Shown here: piece after piece, positions 26,063-34,738 of the stretch
How the letters are laid out: every line of letters begins with the position of its first letter
How positions within the stretch are numbered: position 1 is the first letter of the stretch
Source of the DNA: Rubrivirga sp. SAORIC476
Lineage (GTDB): Bacteria; Bacteroidota; Rhodothermia; Rhodothermales; Rubricoccaceae
DNA length: 64,000 nt
Direction: 5' to 3'
Assembly (NCBI RefSeq): GCF_002283555.1
Contig: NZ_MVOI01000015.1
Coordinates: forward strand, 210,441-274,440
Notes under the pieces: generated by a model
The model's database searches: none
What the model was told of the DNA's origin: nothing
What the model saw: the letters and a program-made list of their open reading frames with translations, nothing else
Program-made: the position numbers and the translations under genes

Positions 26063-26767
26063 ATGCCTCCTCTCTCCTCCACACCGCTTCGGGGCGACGG
26101 CCAGGCGGGCCCGCTCCCGCGTCTCGCTCGCTCCCGCACGCTGCCGAGGCTGGGCCCCGGACCGACCGTTCTGGTGATCGGGTACCCTTCCCGTGCGTCC
26201 GCGCGCATCGTCGAGGAGGTGCTGGCATCCGACACGCGCACAGTGGCCTGCGTCGTCACCCAGGATCGGATGGCAGAGGCGCGATCGCTTCGCGAGGCGG
26301 ACCAGGGGGCCGGGCGGCTGCACCTGTTCGCGGGCTCCGCGGCTCTGCCGGGCCTCGGCCTTCCCCACACCGCCTGGCGCATTCTCGACACGGCCGAGGA
26401 GATCTACGGCGTCGCGTCGGCCGCGGAGATCGCCACGGGGCACATTCAGGACTTCGCCGCCGAGTGCCCGCGGCTCCGGGCCCTGCACCTGATCGCCACG
26501 GATTCGGACTCCCGCGCTACGCCGCCGTCGGGGACGCTCTGGGGTTCGCTCCGCCGCACGGTCGCCGCCCTGGCCGCACAGAGCCGGGCCCGCTCCGCCG
26601 TCGGCACGCTGACGTCGATGTGGTCCCGCATGGTGACTGGGATCGCCCGTAGCAGCCCGATCGCTCGTCCCCTGCGCTCCTGGAAGGACCTCATCGAGCT
26701 GGACATCGAGGCGGCCCTGTCGTGGGAGGACATCGAGCGCGACCTCCGGCCCGGACGCGGCACCTGA
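26063..26767 (+). CDS. Degenerate extended-SDR-like protein, TetR-linked
   Basis: A 234-residue protein without a clear family call. The layout recalls the first half of an extended short-chain dehydrogenase/thioester-reductase-like protein: 'GPTVLVIGYPSRASARIVEE' at the place of a Rossmann first strand, 'TRTVACVVTQDRMAEAR' like a second strand, 'HLFAGSAALPGLGLP' like the 'GD...LGL' segment, and 'LRALHLIATDSDS' like the strand before the catalytic Ser. The TGxxGxxG motif and YxxxK are absent, so catalysis is doubtful. The C-terminus is helical and basic. It is controlled by the operator pair with the divergent TetR gene. Confidence 0.55.
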   Translation: MPPLSSTPLRGDGQAGPLPRLARSRTLPRLGPGPTVLVIGYPSRASARIVEEVLASDTRTVACVVTQDRMAEARSLREADQGAGRLHLFAGSAALPGLGLPHTAWRILDTAEEIYGVASAAEIATGHIQDFAAECPRLRALHLIATDSDSRATPPSGTLWGSLRRTVAALAAQSRARSAVGTLTSMWSRMVTGIARSSPIARPLRSWKDLIELDIEAALSWEDIERDLRPGRGT

Positions 26768-26942
26768 CGTTCAGATGGGCCGAAGGGGCGCACGCGACGG
26801 CAGCCCCGGTCCGCTCACTGGCGCGGTGGTACACACCGTCCGGGTCCCACGCTGGAGCAGAGTCGGGTCGCCTACGGCCTGCGCGCCGTAGTTTTCGGCG
26901 GCGCGCCACTCTTCGCGCGCGACTGTTCCCAGCCATCGACCC

Positions 26943-27869
26943 ATGTCTGAAATCGTACCGGAGGGCCCGGAGGGCGCTCGGCAGGCCGCCGTCCTCGTCG
27001 ACTACCAGAACCTCCACCACTACCTCAAGGGCCGCATCGGCCGGGATGGCTCCACGGCAGACCTCGCGGGTCACCTCTTCAAGGCCCTCCGCGACCGCCT
27101 CGCCGCCGACGACACGCGCCTCGTGCGGGGTCGCGCCTACGCCGACTTCGGTGGCCTCGACGACCACACGCGCCACGTCCAGCGGAGCCTCTACCTGCAC
27201 GCCATCGAGCCGGTCTACGTCCCGGCCACGATGCACCGCAACACGACCGACCTCCAGCTCGCCGTCGACGCCATCGAGATGCGCGACCGGCATCCGGAGG
27301 TCACGACCTTCGTGCTGCTCGCGGGCGACCGCGACTACGCGCCCGTGGTGACGGCGCTGCTGGCGCACGGCCGCCGCGTGATGGTGGTCGGCTTCAAGGA
27401 GCACCTCTCGCCGTACCTGCTGGAGCACACCGACGCCGGGGAGTTCGTCGACGCCGCCGAGTTGCTCCCCGCCAACGCGCTGGTGCCCGAGATCGAGGTC
27501 GGCACGGCCATCCAGACCACCGAGTTCTCGGCGATCCAGGACCCGGCCTACGAGATCGACTACGACGCGCTGGAGGTCGTGGAGAAGTTCTTCGGTCAGT
27601 ACGAGGAGATCTACCTGACGCCCCTGCTCCGCCGGCTCTCCGACGAGATCGGCGAAGTCGAGGGCCACGATCCGAAGTCGCTCGTGGCCGACCTGGAGGA
27701 GTGCGGCGCGGTCCGCCTGGAGCGCCGCAAGGGCATGCCCTACGACTACACCGTGCTGCTGGTCAACGGCGAGCACCCGGCCGTGATCGAGGTCCGCGAG
27801 GAGATCCACGGTGCCCGGGTGGTGGCCACCGATGACGGGCTGCCCTTCGACGACGACGCGGAGATCTAG
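26943..27869 (+). CDS. NYN-domain (LabA/DUF88-like) putative ribonuclease
   Basis: A 308-residue cytoplasmic protein. The NYN domain (about 14-165) has PIN-like acidic residues: 'AAVLVDYQNLHHYLKG' (first Asp), 'NTTDLQLAVDAIEM' (second), and 'TFVLLAGDRDYAPVVTALLA' (third and fourth). This arrangement fits a metal-dependent RNase. The C-terminal ~110 residues form a winged-helix/OST-HTH-like region ('EIYLTPLLRRLSDEIGEVEG', 'LVADLEECGAVRLERRKG') that may bind RNA. It lies just upstream of hslU in the same direction. A TAGTTTTCGG promoter-like box is at 26889. Confidence 0.87.
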   Translation: MSEIVPEGPEGARQAAVLVDYQNLHHYLKGRIGRDGSTADLAGHLFKALRDRLAADDTRLVRGRAYADFGGLDDHTRHVQRSLYLHAIEPVYVPATMHRNTTDLQLAVDAIEMRDRHPEVTTFVLLAGDRDYAPVVTALLAHGRRVMVVGFKEHLSPYLLEHTDAGEFVDAAELLPANALVPEIEVGTAIQTTEFSAIQDPAYEIDYDALEVVEKFFGQYEEIYLTPLLRRLSDEIGEVEGHDPKSLVADLEECGAVRLERRKGMPYDYTVLLVNGEHPAVIEVREEIHGARVVATDDGLPFDDDAEI

Positions 27870-28014
27870 AGCGGTCGCGCGGTCCGCGGCGCGCCCAGGC
27901 CCCGCGAAACACGAAACGCGCAACAAGACCGCCGACCGCTCAGGCTTCCGGCCTCGCTTCCGCATCCCCACGCGGCCCCGGGGCGTAGTCGGCGCCACCA
28001 ACGCAGACTCCCTC

Positions 28015-29460
28015 ATGGACTCCCTCCTGACCCTCCCTGCCAACGCCCAGACCGAGGTGGACGACCTCGCCGGGCTGACGCCTCTCCAGATCGTCGCCGA
28101 GCTCGACAAGTACATCGTCGGCCAGGGCGACGCCAAGCGCTCGGTCGCCATCGCGCTCCGCAACCGCTGGCGCCGCCTCCACGCCGACCCGGCGCTCCGC
28201 GACGAGATCACGCCCGCCAACATCATCCTCATCGGGCCGACGGGCGTCGGCAAGACGGAGATCGCGCGGCGGCTGGCCAAGCTGACCGGCGCGCCGTTCG
28301 TCAAGGTCGAGGCGACCAAGTTCACGGAGGTCGGCTACGTGGGTCGCGATGTGGAATCGATGATCCGCGACCTCATGGATCTCGCGGTGGCGCAGGCGCG
28401 CGACGCCCAGGCCGAGCGCGTCCAGGGGCCCGCCCGCGAGCAGGCCGAAGAGCGCCTCCTGGACCTCCTCGTCCCGCCGACGAAGCCCGCCTCGGCGCCC
28501 GCCTTCGGCTTCCCGATGGGCGGCGCGCAGCCCGCCACGCCGCAACCGCCCTCGGAGGACGAGGAGCACCGCCAGCGGACGCGCGAGCGCTTCCGCGAGT
28601 GGATCAAGGACGGCACCCTCGACGACCGCGAGGTCGAGATCGACGTGTCGCTCGACAAGACCACCAACCTCCAGATGTTCGGCCCGATGGGGCTCGAAGA
28701 GATGGGCATCAACCTCCAGGAGATGCTCGGGGGGATGGGCAAGAAGCGCCAGAAGCGCCGCGTCAAGGTGCCCGAGGCGCTCGACCTGCTCGCCCAGGAG
28801 GAGGCTCAGAAGCTGATCGACGGCGAGGCCGCCAAGATGGACGCGCTCTCGCGCGTCGAGCAGGCGGGTATCGTGTTCATCGACGAGATCGACAAGGTGG
28901 CCGGGCGCCAGCAGGCGGGCGGAGGCTCCGGCCCGGACGTGTCCCGCGAGGGCGTCCAGCGCGACCTCCTCCCCATCGTCGAGGGCTCGACGGTGATGAC
29001 GAAGCACGGATCGGTCAAGACCGACCACATCCTGTTCATCGCCTCCGGCGCGTTCCACGTCTCCAAACCGTCGGACCTGATCCCGGAGCTCCAGGGCCGC
29101 TTCCCGATCCGCGTGGAGCTCGAATCGCTCTCGGAGGACGACTTCGTGCAGATCCTCACCGCCCCCGAGAACGCGCTGCTGAAGCAGTACGGGGCGCTGT
29201 TCGGCTCCGAGGGCTTCACGCTCACGTTCACCGACGGCGCCGTGCGCGCCATCGCCCGGACGGCCGCGCAGGTCAACGAGGAGGTCGAGAACATCGGCGC
29301 CCGCCGCCTGCACACCATCCTGACGACGCTCCTGGAGGACCTCCTCTTCGAGGTCCCCGACGGCCCGCACGGCGACGCCGTCGAGATCACCGAGCAGCAC
29401 GTGGAGGACAAGCTGGCGGGCGTGGTCAAGAACCGCGACCTGAGCCAGTACATCCTGTAG
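28015..29460 (+). CDS. hslU: ATP-dependent protease ATPase subunit HslU
   Basis: A 481-residue AAA+ unfoldase. ATG 28015 is chosen; the upstream in-frame part overlaps the NYN gene and is not conserved-looking. It starts 'LTPLQIVAELDKYIVGQGDA', has Walker A 'GPTGVGKT' (74-81), the pore motif in 'KFTEVGYVGRDVESMIRDL', an intermediate I domain of about 120 residues with a Pro/Gly-rich stretch, Walker B 'IVFIDEID' (286-293), sensor 'LFIASGAFHVSKPSDLIPE', and the C-terminal 'NRDLSQYIL' tail that docks into HslV. It threads substrates into HslV. Confidence 0.97.
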   Translation: MDSLLTLPANAQTEVDDLAGLTPLQIVAELDKYIVGQGDAKRSVAIALRNRWRRLHADPALRDEITPANIILIGPTGVGKTEIARRLAKLTGAPFVKVEATKFTEVGYVGRDVESMIRDLMDLAVAQARDAQAERVQGPAREQAEERLLDLLVPPTKPASAPAFGFPMGGAQPATPQPPSEDEEHRQRTRERFREWIKDGTLDDREVEIDVSLDKTTNLQMFGPMGLEEMGINLQEMLGGMGKKRQKRRVKVPEALDLLAQEEAQKLIDGEAAKMDALSRVEQAGIVFIDEIDKVAGRQQAGGGSGPDVSREGVQRDLLPIVEGSTVMTKHGSVKTDHILFIASGAFHVSKPSDLIPELQGRFPIRVELESLSEDDFVQILTAPENALLKQYGALFGSEGFTLTFTDGAVRAIARTAAQVNEEVENIGARRLHTILTTLLEDLLFEVPDGPHGDAVEITEQHVEDKLAGVVKNRDLSQYIL

Positions 29461-29589
29461 TGCCACGACGCGTCCACGCAGAAGGAGGCGAGGCGCGTAG
29501 CGTGTGGCGCGTCGTGTGGCGCGGCTCGGGCTTCTCGGCGCGCCACCTGCCTGTCGTCCGGGCGGTCTGGCCTCCTGCCTCGAGCCCCC

Positions 29590-29609
29590 CCGCCTCGGCC
29601 CCGAGGCGG
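29590..29609. repeat. GCCTCGG/CCGAGGC palindromic hairpin
   Basis: A perfect 9-bp inverted repeat (CCGCCTCGG / CCGAGGCGG) with a 2-nt spacer ends 5 bp before the flippase ATG at 29615. Related hairpins lie at 418, 42319 and 54738. It could act as the hslU terminator or as a translational brake on the flippase gene. Confidence 0.6.
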
Positions 29610-29614
29610 AGGGC

Positions 29615-31042
29615 ATGAGTCGAACGCGAGCCCTGGCCGACCGCGTGCGTGCGCTCGCCGCGGGGCGGTCGCTCCGCAACGTGCTGACGCTCGTCACCGG
29701 CGCGACGGCGGCGCAGGCGCTCCTGTTCGCCGCGCGGCCCGTCCTGACGCGGCTCTACACGCCCGAGGCGTTCGGCCTGCTGGGCGTGTTCATCGCCCCG
29801 GCCTACCTGCTGGCGATCCTCGCCACACTCCGCTACGACGACGCGATCGCGCTGCCGGCCGACCGCCGCGACGGCGCGGGCGTGTTTCTGCTCGCCGTGC
29901 TCGCCTCGGCCGGCACGGGCCTGCTGCTGCTGCTGGGCCTCCCGTTCCGCACCGACATCGCGAGCGCGCTCGGGACCCCGGAGCTGGCCGCGCTGCTGGT
30001 CTGCGTCCCCCCGGTCACCGCTGCGCTCGGCGTGGCGGCGGCGTCACGGACGTGGCTCGCGCGCGTCGAGCGCTACCGCGCGCTGTCGGTCGGCGTGCTG
30101 GTTCAGGCGGTCGTGGTGGTCGCGGTGCAGATCGGGCTGACGGACGCCGGGGCATGGGGCCTGGTGCTGGGAACGACGCTGGGCGCGGTCGCCCTGGCCG
30201 GGTTCGGCCTCGCGTTCTCGGCTCGCGGACTGGCCGAGGCGGGTGGGGCCGACCTCCGCGCGCTCGCGCGTCGCTTCCGCCGGTTCCCCCTGTTCGGCCT
30301 TCCGGCGTCGGGGCTCAGCCAGCTGTCGGTGCGTCTGCCGCCGCTGGTGCTGGTGAGTGCCTTCGGCCCCGCGGTGGTCGGCTACTTCACGGTCGCCATC
30401 GCCTCGGTGGCGGTGCCGGTGGCACTGGTGACGGACGCCGTCGGGCAGGTGTTCTACGTCCGGGCGGCCGAAGCCCACCGCGAGGACCAGCTCGGTCCGC
30501 TCGTGGAGCGCGTGTTCGCGCGGCTGGCCGCGTTCGCGGTATTCCCGGTGCTGGCGGTGGCCCTGCTCGGGCCCGACCTGTTCGCGGTCGTGTTCGGGGA
30601 GACCTGGCGGACGGCGGGCGAGTTCGCGCGCCTCCTCTCGCCGTGGCTGCTCCTGGCCGCCATCGCCCCCCCGCTGACGCGCGTGTTCGACGTGACCGAG
30701 CGGCAGCGCTCCGAGCTGGCCGTCGGCGCATGGACGGCGGTCCTGATCGGCCTCGCACTGGTTCTCGGCGCGTGGTGGGGCGAGGTCGGCCCCGCGCTCG
30801 GCGCGCTGGCCGTCGGTGGGACGCTGGCGCGCGTCGTCCAGCTCAGGTGGGTCGCGCACATCGGAGGCGCCTCGGGAGCGCGCATGGTGGTCGACCTCGG
30901 GCGGAGCCTCGGCAGAGCCGGTCTGGCGCTGAGCCCTGCGACGCTCGCACTCGTGTGGGGAGGCCTGGGGTGGGGGCTGGCAGGTGCCGTCGTGGGCGGG
31001 CTCGGCTATGCGGCGTGGGCGCTGCCCGCTACAAACGACTGA
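29615..31042 (+). CDS. Polysaccharide flippase (Wzx/MATE-like, MurJ-type fold)
   Basis: A 475-residue inner-membrane protein with about 12-14 hydrophobic helices. The opening 'TLVTGATAAQALLFAARPVLTRLYTPEAFG' is the signature of oligosaccharide flippases of the polysaccharide biosynthesis family, and the middle 'LFGLPASGLSQLSVRLPPLVL' and 'VGYFTVAIASVAVPVALVTDAVGQVFYVRA' fit the second repeat. It should move lipid-linked glycans across the inner membrane. ATG 29615 follows a hairpin by 5 bp. No other O-antigen genes flank it; a perfect terminator hairpin overlaps the stop. Confidence 0.9.
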   Translation: MSRTRALADRVRALAAGRSLRNVLTLVTGATAAQALLFAARPVLTRLYTPEAFGLLGVFIAPAYLLAILATLRYDDAIALPADRRDGAGVFLLAVLASAGTGLLLLLGLPFRTDIASALGTPELAALLVCVPPVTAALGVAAASRTWLARVERYRALSVGVLVQAVVVVAVQIGLTDAGAWGLVLGTTLGAVALAGFGLAFSARGLAEAGGADLRALARRFRRFPLFGLPASGLSQLSVRLPPLVLVSAFGPAVVGYFTVAIASVAVPVALVTDAVGQVFYVRAAEAHREDQLGPLVERVFARLAAFAVFPVLAVALLGPDLFAVVFGETWRTAGEFARLLSPWLLLAAIAPPLTRVFDVTERQRSELAVGAWTAVLIGLALVLGAWWGEVGPALGALAVGGTLARVVQLRWVAHIGGASGARMVVDLGRSLGRAGLALSPATLALVWGGLGWGLAGAVVGGLGYAAWALPATND

Positions 31043-31074
31043 GGGGACGAGCGGGTCTCCCCCCTCGTCCCCTC
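31041..31074. terminator. Strong bidirectional hairpin terminator
   Basis: A perfect 11-bp inverted repeat (GAGGGGACGAG at 31041-31051, CTCGTCCCCTC at 31064-31074) with a 12-nt loop overlaps the flippase stop and lies 24 bp before the end of the convergent helicase gene. Confidence 0.7.
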
Positions 31075-31097
31075 TCAAGCCGTCTGTCGAGACCGGA

Positions 31098-32720
31098 TCA
31101 GACCTTCTCGATGGCCGCCATGCGCTTGCCGAAGCGGTAGTCGCCCGACTGCGCCAGGACCTGGTCGACGAAGTTGGCCGGCACGTCGACGAGCGTCTGC
31201 GTGTCGTTGATCAGGATCTTGCCGAGGGCGCGACCGGGGATGTCGGCCGTGCGCGCGATGGCGCTGACGACGTGCTTCGGGAGCACGCCCTCGTCCCGGC
31301 CCGCGTCGATCGCGAGGCGGACGTAGCCCTCCTCCCGCGCGTTGCGGTCGCGGCCGTGCGACGGGCCGCGGCTCGGGCCGCTGTGGTGGCTCGGGCGGCG
31401 GTCGTGGACCGGCGAGATCGGCAGGATCGGCGCCTCGGCGCGGGCCTCGCGGGCGACGGCGAAGGCCGCCGCGGCGATCCGCATCGGGTCCTCGCCGGAC
31501 GTCACAAGGTCGAGGACCAGCTTCCGGTCGATGTCCGTCGCGGCGTCGAGCGCCTCGGTGACGGCCGTTGCCAGACGCTCCGTGCGGACCGCCTCGACTT
31601 CCTCCACGGAGGGCAGGTCGCAGAACGGGATGTCGCGCTTGGCGTAGCGCTCGACGCGGTGGAGCAGGCCGCGCTCACGGGGGTCGACCAGCGACAGCGC
31701 GGTGCCGTCGCGGCCCGCGCGCCCGGTCCGCCCGACGCGGTGCACGTAGGCCTCCGCGTCGATGGGCAGGTCCACGTTGAACACGTGCGAGACGTGGTCG
31801 ATGTCGAGCCCGCGCGCCGCGACATCGGTGGCGACCAGGATGCGGACCTTCTGCTGCTTGAAGCGGCCCAGCACGGCCGTCCGCGCGCCCTGGCTCAGTT
31901 CGCCCGAGATCGGCTCGGCGGCGTAGCCCAGCTCCGTCAGGTCGGCGGCGAGGCGCGACGTGGCCTCGCGGGTGCGGACGAACGCGAGCGCGCTCGTCAC
32001 GTCGTCGGTCTCGATCAGGCGAACGAGCGCGGAGAGCTTGTCGCTGCTGCGGACGAGGTAGGCGCGCTGCTCGATGGCCGCGGCCGTCCGGTCGCCCTCG
32101 GCGACGGCGATCGTCTCGGGGTCGTTCAGGTAGGTGCTCGCGATCTGGCGGATGCGCGACGGCAGCGTGGCCGAGAGGAGCGCCGTCTGGCGGCCCTGCG
32201 GCGTCGCCTGGAGGATCGTCTCCAGGTCGTCGGCGAAGCCCATCGACAGCATCTCGTCGGCCTCGTCCAGGACGACGGTTTCGACGTGGCTGAGGTCGAT
32301 GAGCCCCTGGTTCAAGAGGTCCACGAGGCGGCCCGGCGTGGCGACGACCACGTCGACGCCCTGCTGGAGGCGGCGCGTCTGCTTGTGGTACGGCTGGCCG
32401 CCCGTGATGGGCAGCGTGCGGACGTTGAGCGAGCGGCCGTACGTGAACACGGCACTCGACACCTGCACGGCGAGTTCGCGCGTCGGGGCGAGGACGAGGG
32501 CCCGGATATGGCCGCGATCCGCGTGGGCGCCCAGCTTGTGGAGGAGCGGCAGCGCGAAGGCGGCCGTCTTGCCGGTGCCCGTGCGGGCCTGGCCGATGGC
32601 GTCGCGGCCAGAGAGCAGGACCGGGATGAGTCCCTCCTGGATCGGCGTCGGCTGCTCGTAGCCGAGGTCGGCGACGGTGGCCGCGAGGTCGGCGTGGAGG
32701 GGGAGATCGGAGAACGTCAT
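31098..32720 (-). CDS. deaD: DEAD-box RNA helicase (DeaD/CsdA-like)
   Basis: A 540-residue ATP-dependent RNA helicase. Motifs in order: Q motif 'GYEQPTPIQEGLIP', I 'ARTGTGKTAAFALPLL', Ia 'PTRELAVQV', Ib 'TPGRLVDLL', II 'VVLDEADEML', III 'LLSATLPS', IV 'SALAFVRTR', V 'ATDVAARGLDIDHVSHVFN', VI 'YVHRVGRTGRAGRDG'. After a basic, Ser/His/Arg-rich linker comes a DbpA-type RNA-binding domain ('GYVRLAIDAGRDEGVLPKHV', 'IPGRALGKILINDTQTLVDV'). It likely helps ribosome assembly or mRNA turnover, especially in the cold. The 5' side is a 352-bp gene-free region. Confidence 0.96.
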   Translation of the reverse strand: MTFSDLPLHADLAATVADLGYEQPTPIQEGLIPVLLSGRDAIGQARTGTGKTAAFALPLLHKLGAHADRGHIRALVLAPTRELAVQVSSAVFTYGRSLNVRTLPITGGQPYHKQTRRLQQGVDVVVATPGRLVDLLNQGLIDLSHVETVVLDEADEMLSMGFADDLETILQATPQGRQTALLSATLPSRIRQIASTYLNDPETIAVAEGDRTAAAIEQRAYLVRSSDKLSALVRLIETDDVTSALAFVRTREATSRLAADLTELGYAAEPISGELSQGARTAVLGRFKQQKVRILVATDVAARGLDIDHVSHVFNVDLPIDAEAYVHRVGRTGRAGRDGTALSLVDPRERGLLHRVERYAKRDIPFCDLPSVEEVEAVRTERLATAVTEALDAATDIDRKLVLDLVTSGEDPMRIAAAAFAVAREARAEAPILPISPVHDRRPSHHSGPSRGPSHGRDRNAREEGYVRLAIDAGRDEGVLPKHVVSAIARTADIPGRALGKILINDTQTLVDVPANFVDQVLAQSGDYRFGKRMAAIEKV

Positions 32721-33072
32721 GGAGCGAGCGCCACGAGGCGCGGAAGGTCGAGGCGGCGCCTCGGGAGCATGGGATGGCCGTCGTGGCCTCGGGCGTCGCC
32801 CGGTCCGCTTCCATGCTCAACCTCCCATCCATGAGAGTCCCCTTTCGGGGGGAGCCTGGGCCGACGGCCTCACGGCTCGCCGGGTCTGGGTCCCTATCGA
32901 TACCAGACTAACGCCTCACTCCGCTGGCTGTGCGCGCCCCGGGTGACGACCGGACGAAGACGCGGGGGAGGCACGAGTCCCCTGCCAGGCATTCGGGTCG
33001 TCACCTCCACAGCCAACTGGCCGCCGACCCACCGCCCACCGGTACCTTGGTCGTCCCCTCGCCTCCAGCCCG
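32721..33072. other. Gene-free divergent region before deaD and the acyltransferase
   Basis: A 352-bp region between divergent starts with no supported gene. It holds an AT-richer island around 32895-32915 with the palindrome TATCGATA flanked by TCTGG/CCAGA, which may be part of the deaD promoter, and a TACCTTGG box (33043-33050) as candidate -7 element for the plus-strand gene. A long deaD leader is possible, as is usual for cold-induced helicases, but no RNA structure stands out. Confidence 0.4.
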
Positions 33073-34002
33073 CTGCACGCCCCCGACGACCCTCGCTACG
33101 CCGCGCTCTGGGACGCGAGCCCCGGGCGCACCGCGTTCGACCACCCGGACGCCGTGGCGGCGTTCTCTGACGCGTTCGGCCTGCACGCGCGGATCCTGGC
33201 CGTCGAGGAGGACGATGCGTGGACGGCTGCGGTGCCGGTCTACGAGAAGCGGCGCGGCCCGTTCGTGGCGTCGGCGCTGCCGCCGCTGTGCCCGGTCCAC
33301 CGGCCGCTGCTGACCGTGCCGCTCGCCGAGGCCGCCTCGCACCGCCGCGACTCGCCGCTGGACGTCCTCCTCGCCCGCCTCGGCGCCGAGGTGGACCAGG
33401 CCATGCTCGCCCTGGCCGAGGACGACCTCCGCCCCTACGCCTGGGCCGGGTGGACCGTCACGCCGCGCTCCACTTATCACCTGCCGCTCGATGGCGACGT
33501 GGCCGCGCGCTTCTCGTCCGACGTGCGCCGCCGCATCCGCCGCGACTCCGCGGACTACGAGGTCGTCGAGGACCCCGCGCTGGCGTCGGAGGCCGTCCGC
33601 CTGATCCATGCCTCGTACCGGCGCCACGACCTGGACCTCGGCCTCGACGAGGCGCGGATGACCGGTCTCGCCGAGGCCTTTCAGCACGCCGGGCTGGCAC
33701 GGACGGTCGCGGCCCGGCGCGATGGGGTCGTGGAGGCGGCCGTCGTGATCGCCACCGACGGGCGGACCGCGTTTTACTGGATTGCAGGCAGCATTCCTGG
33801 CCCGGCCATGACCGTGCTGCTCGGCCAGACGCTCCCCCGGCTGGCGGACGAGGGGCACACGTTATTCGACTTCTGCGGCGCCAACACGCCGTCCGTGGCC
33901 GAGTTTAAGCGGCGGTTCGGGCCGGTGCTCGCCCCGGCGCCCCTCGCGCGGCTCCTCCCTCACCCGGTCCTCCGACTGGCCGACCGGCTTCGGGCTCGCT
34001 GA
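33073..34002 (+). CDS. FemAB/BioF2-like GNAT-fold acyltransferase
   Basis: A protein of about 309 residues in the FemAB-like GNAT group. Family similarity begins at 'DDPRYAALWDASPGRTAFDH', upstream of the first GTG (33154), but no ATG, GTG or TTG occurs in frame between the stop at 32944 and there; a CTG at 33073 after a pyrimidine-rich leader is the best start. The middle has 'AARFSSDVRRRIRRDSADYEV', typical of these enzymes, and the C-terminal domain 'AAVVIATDGRTAFYWIAGSI' and 'LFDFCGANTPSVAEFKRRFG', the standard motif ending in 'KRRFG'. Members add amino acids or acyl groups to glycan or lipid precursors; the substrate is unknown. Confidence 0.8.
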   Translation: MHAPDDPRYAALWDASPGRTAFDHPDAVAAFSDAFGLHARILAVEEDDAWTAAVPVYEKRRGPFVASALPPLCPVHRPLLTVPLAEAASHRRDSPLDVLLARLGAEVDQAMLALAEDDLRPYAWAGWTVTPRSTYHLPLDGDVAARFSSDVRRRIRRDSADYEVVEDPALASEAVRLIHASYRRHDLDLGLDEARMTGLAEAFQHAGLARTVAARRDGVVEAAVVIATDGRTAFYWIAGSIPGPAMTVLLGQTLPRLADEGHTLFDFCGANTPSVAEFKRRFGPVLAPAPLARLLPHPVLRLADRLRAR

Positions 34003-34011
34003 CCGGCCCCG

Positions 34012-34725
34012 CTATCCGCTCGCCAGCGTGCGGGCGACGGCCTGGGCAGCGGCGAAGACCGGCGCGTCGAAATAGTAGAGCGCCAGAGCGGGGATGGACG
34101 TGTCGGCCCCGGCGAGTTCGGACACCGCGAGGTAGAGCGCGGTGATGGACAAACTGGGCTCGAGGTGATCGAGGGCCGGGTTCTTGTACCCGCCGGCGAA
34201 GATCTTCGCCGCGACGGGAGTCAGGTTGAGGATCGTCCCGTCGGCGCCGAGGTCGGGAGCCCGGTCGTTGAAGGCCAGGATCGCGTTGGCGTAGGTGTTG
34301 GCGATGGCCTCCAGCGACGCCCGCCGCTCCTCCGCATCGGAGGGGGTCTGTCCCAGCTGGGGCGAGAACGAGTGCAGGACGCGGCGCCCGGGGCCCGTGG
34401 ACGTGTTGAAGATGGCGGAGCGCGGCTGGATGGCCGGGACCGGGGCGAGGTCTGGGAACGCGCCGTAGATCGCCCCACTGCCTCCGCCGCCCGAGGGCTT
34501 CCGCCCGGACCCGATTGCGCTGCCCGCCGGGTCCTGGATGGCGCCGCGTGGCGCCGTCTGCACGCCTCCGTGGATCAGCGAAAGCGCGTGGCTCAACGCA
34601 CCCTCCGCACCGGCAGCCCCCAGCAGAGCCCTGGGGTCGGGAATGACGCGACCCGACGCGTCGAACAGGCCCTCAGACAGCGCCGGGACAGAGACGGGGT
34701 TGGCATCGAACTCGCGGATGGGCAT
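34012..34725 (-). CDS. Divergent macrodomain-like protein
   Basis: A 237-residue cytoplasmic protein from ATG 34725. I recognise a probable macrodomain (ADP-ribose-binding) fold: 'KPSGGGGSGAIYGAFPDLA' at the place of the Gly-rich loop 1, 'RSAIFNTSTGPGRRVLHSFSP' like the strand leading to 'HTVGP', a helix 'ASLEAIANTYANAILAFND', and 'ILNLTPVAAKIFAGGY' like the 'STGIYGG' loop 2, then 'IPALALYYFDAPVFAAAQAV' like the last strand and helix. The Asn-Ala-Ala-Asn motif of hydrolysing members is absent. It may bind ADP-ribose or a nucleotide, or remove a modification. It is divergent from the GT2 gene and preceded by a 19-bp direct repeat. Confidence 0.55.
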   Translation of the reverse strand: MPIREFDANPVSVPALSEGLFDASGRVIPDPRALLGAAGAEGALSHALSLIHGGVQTAPRGAIQDPAGSAIGSGRKPSGGGGSGAIYGAFPDLAPVPAIQPRSAIFNTSTGPGRRVLHSFSPQLGQTPSDAEERRASLEAIANTYANAILAFNDRAPDLGADGTILNLTPVAAKIFAGGYKNPALDHLEPSLSITALYLAVSELAGADTSIPALALYYFDAPVFAAAQAVARTLASG

Positions 34726-34738
34726 GGTCGTGGGGAGA

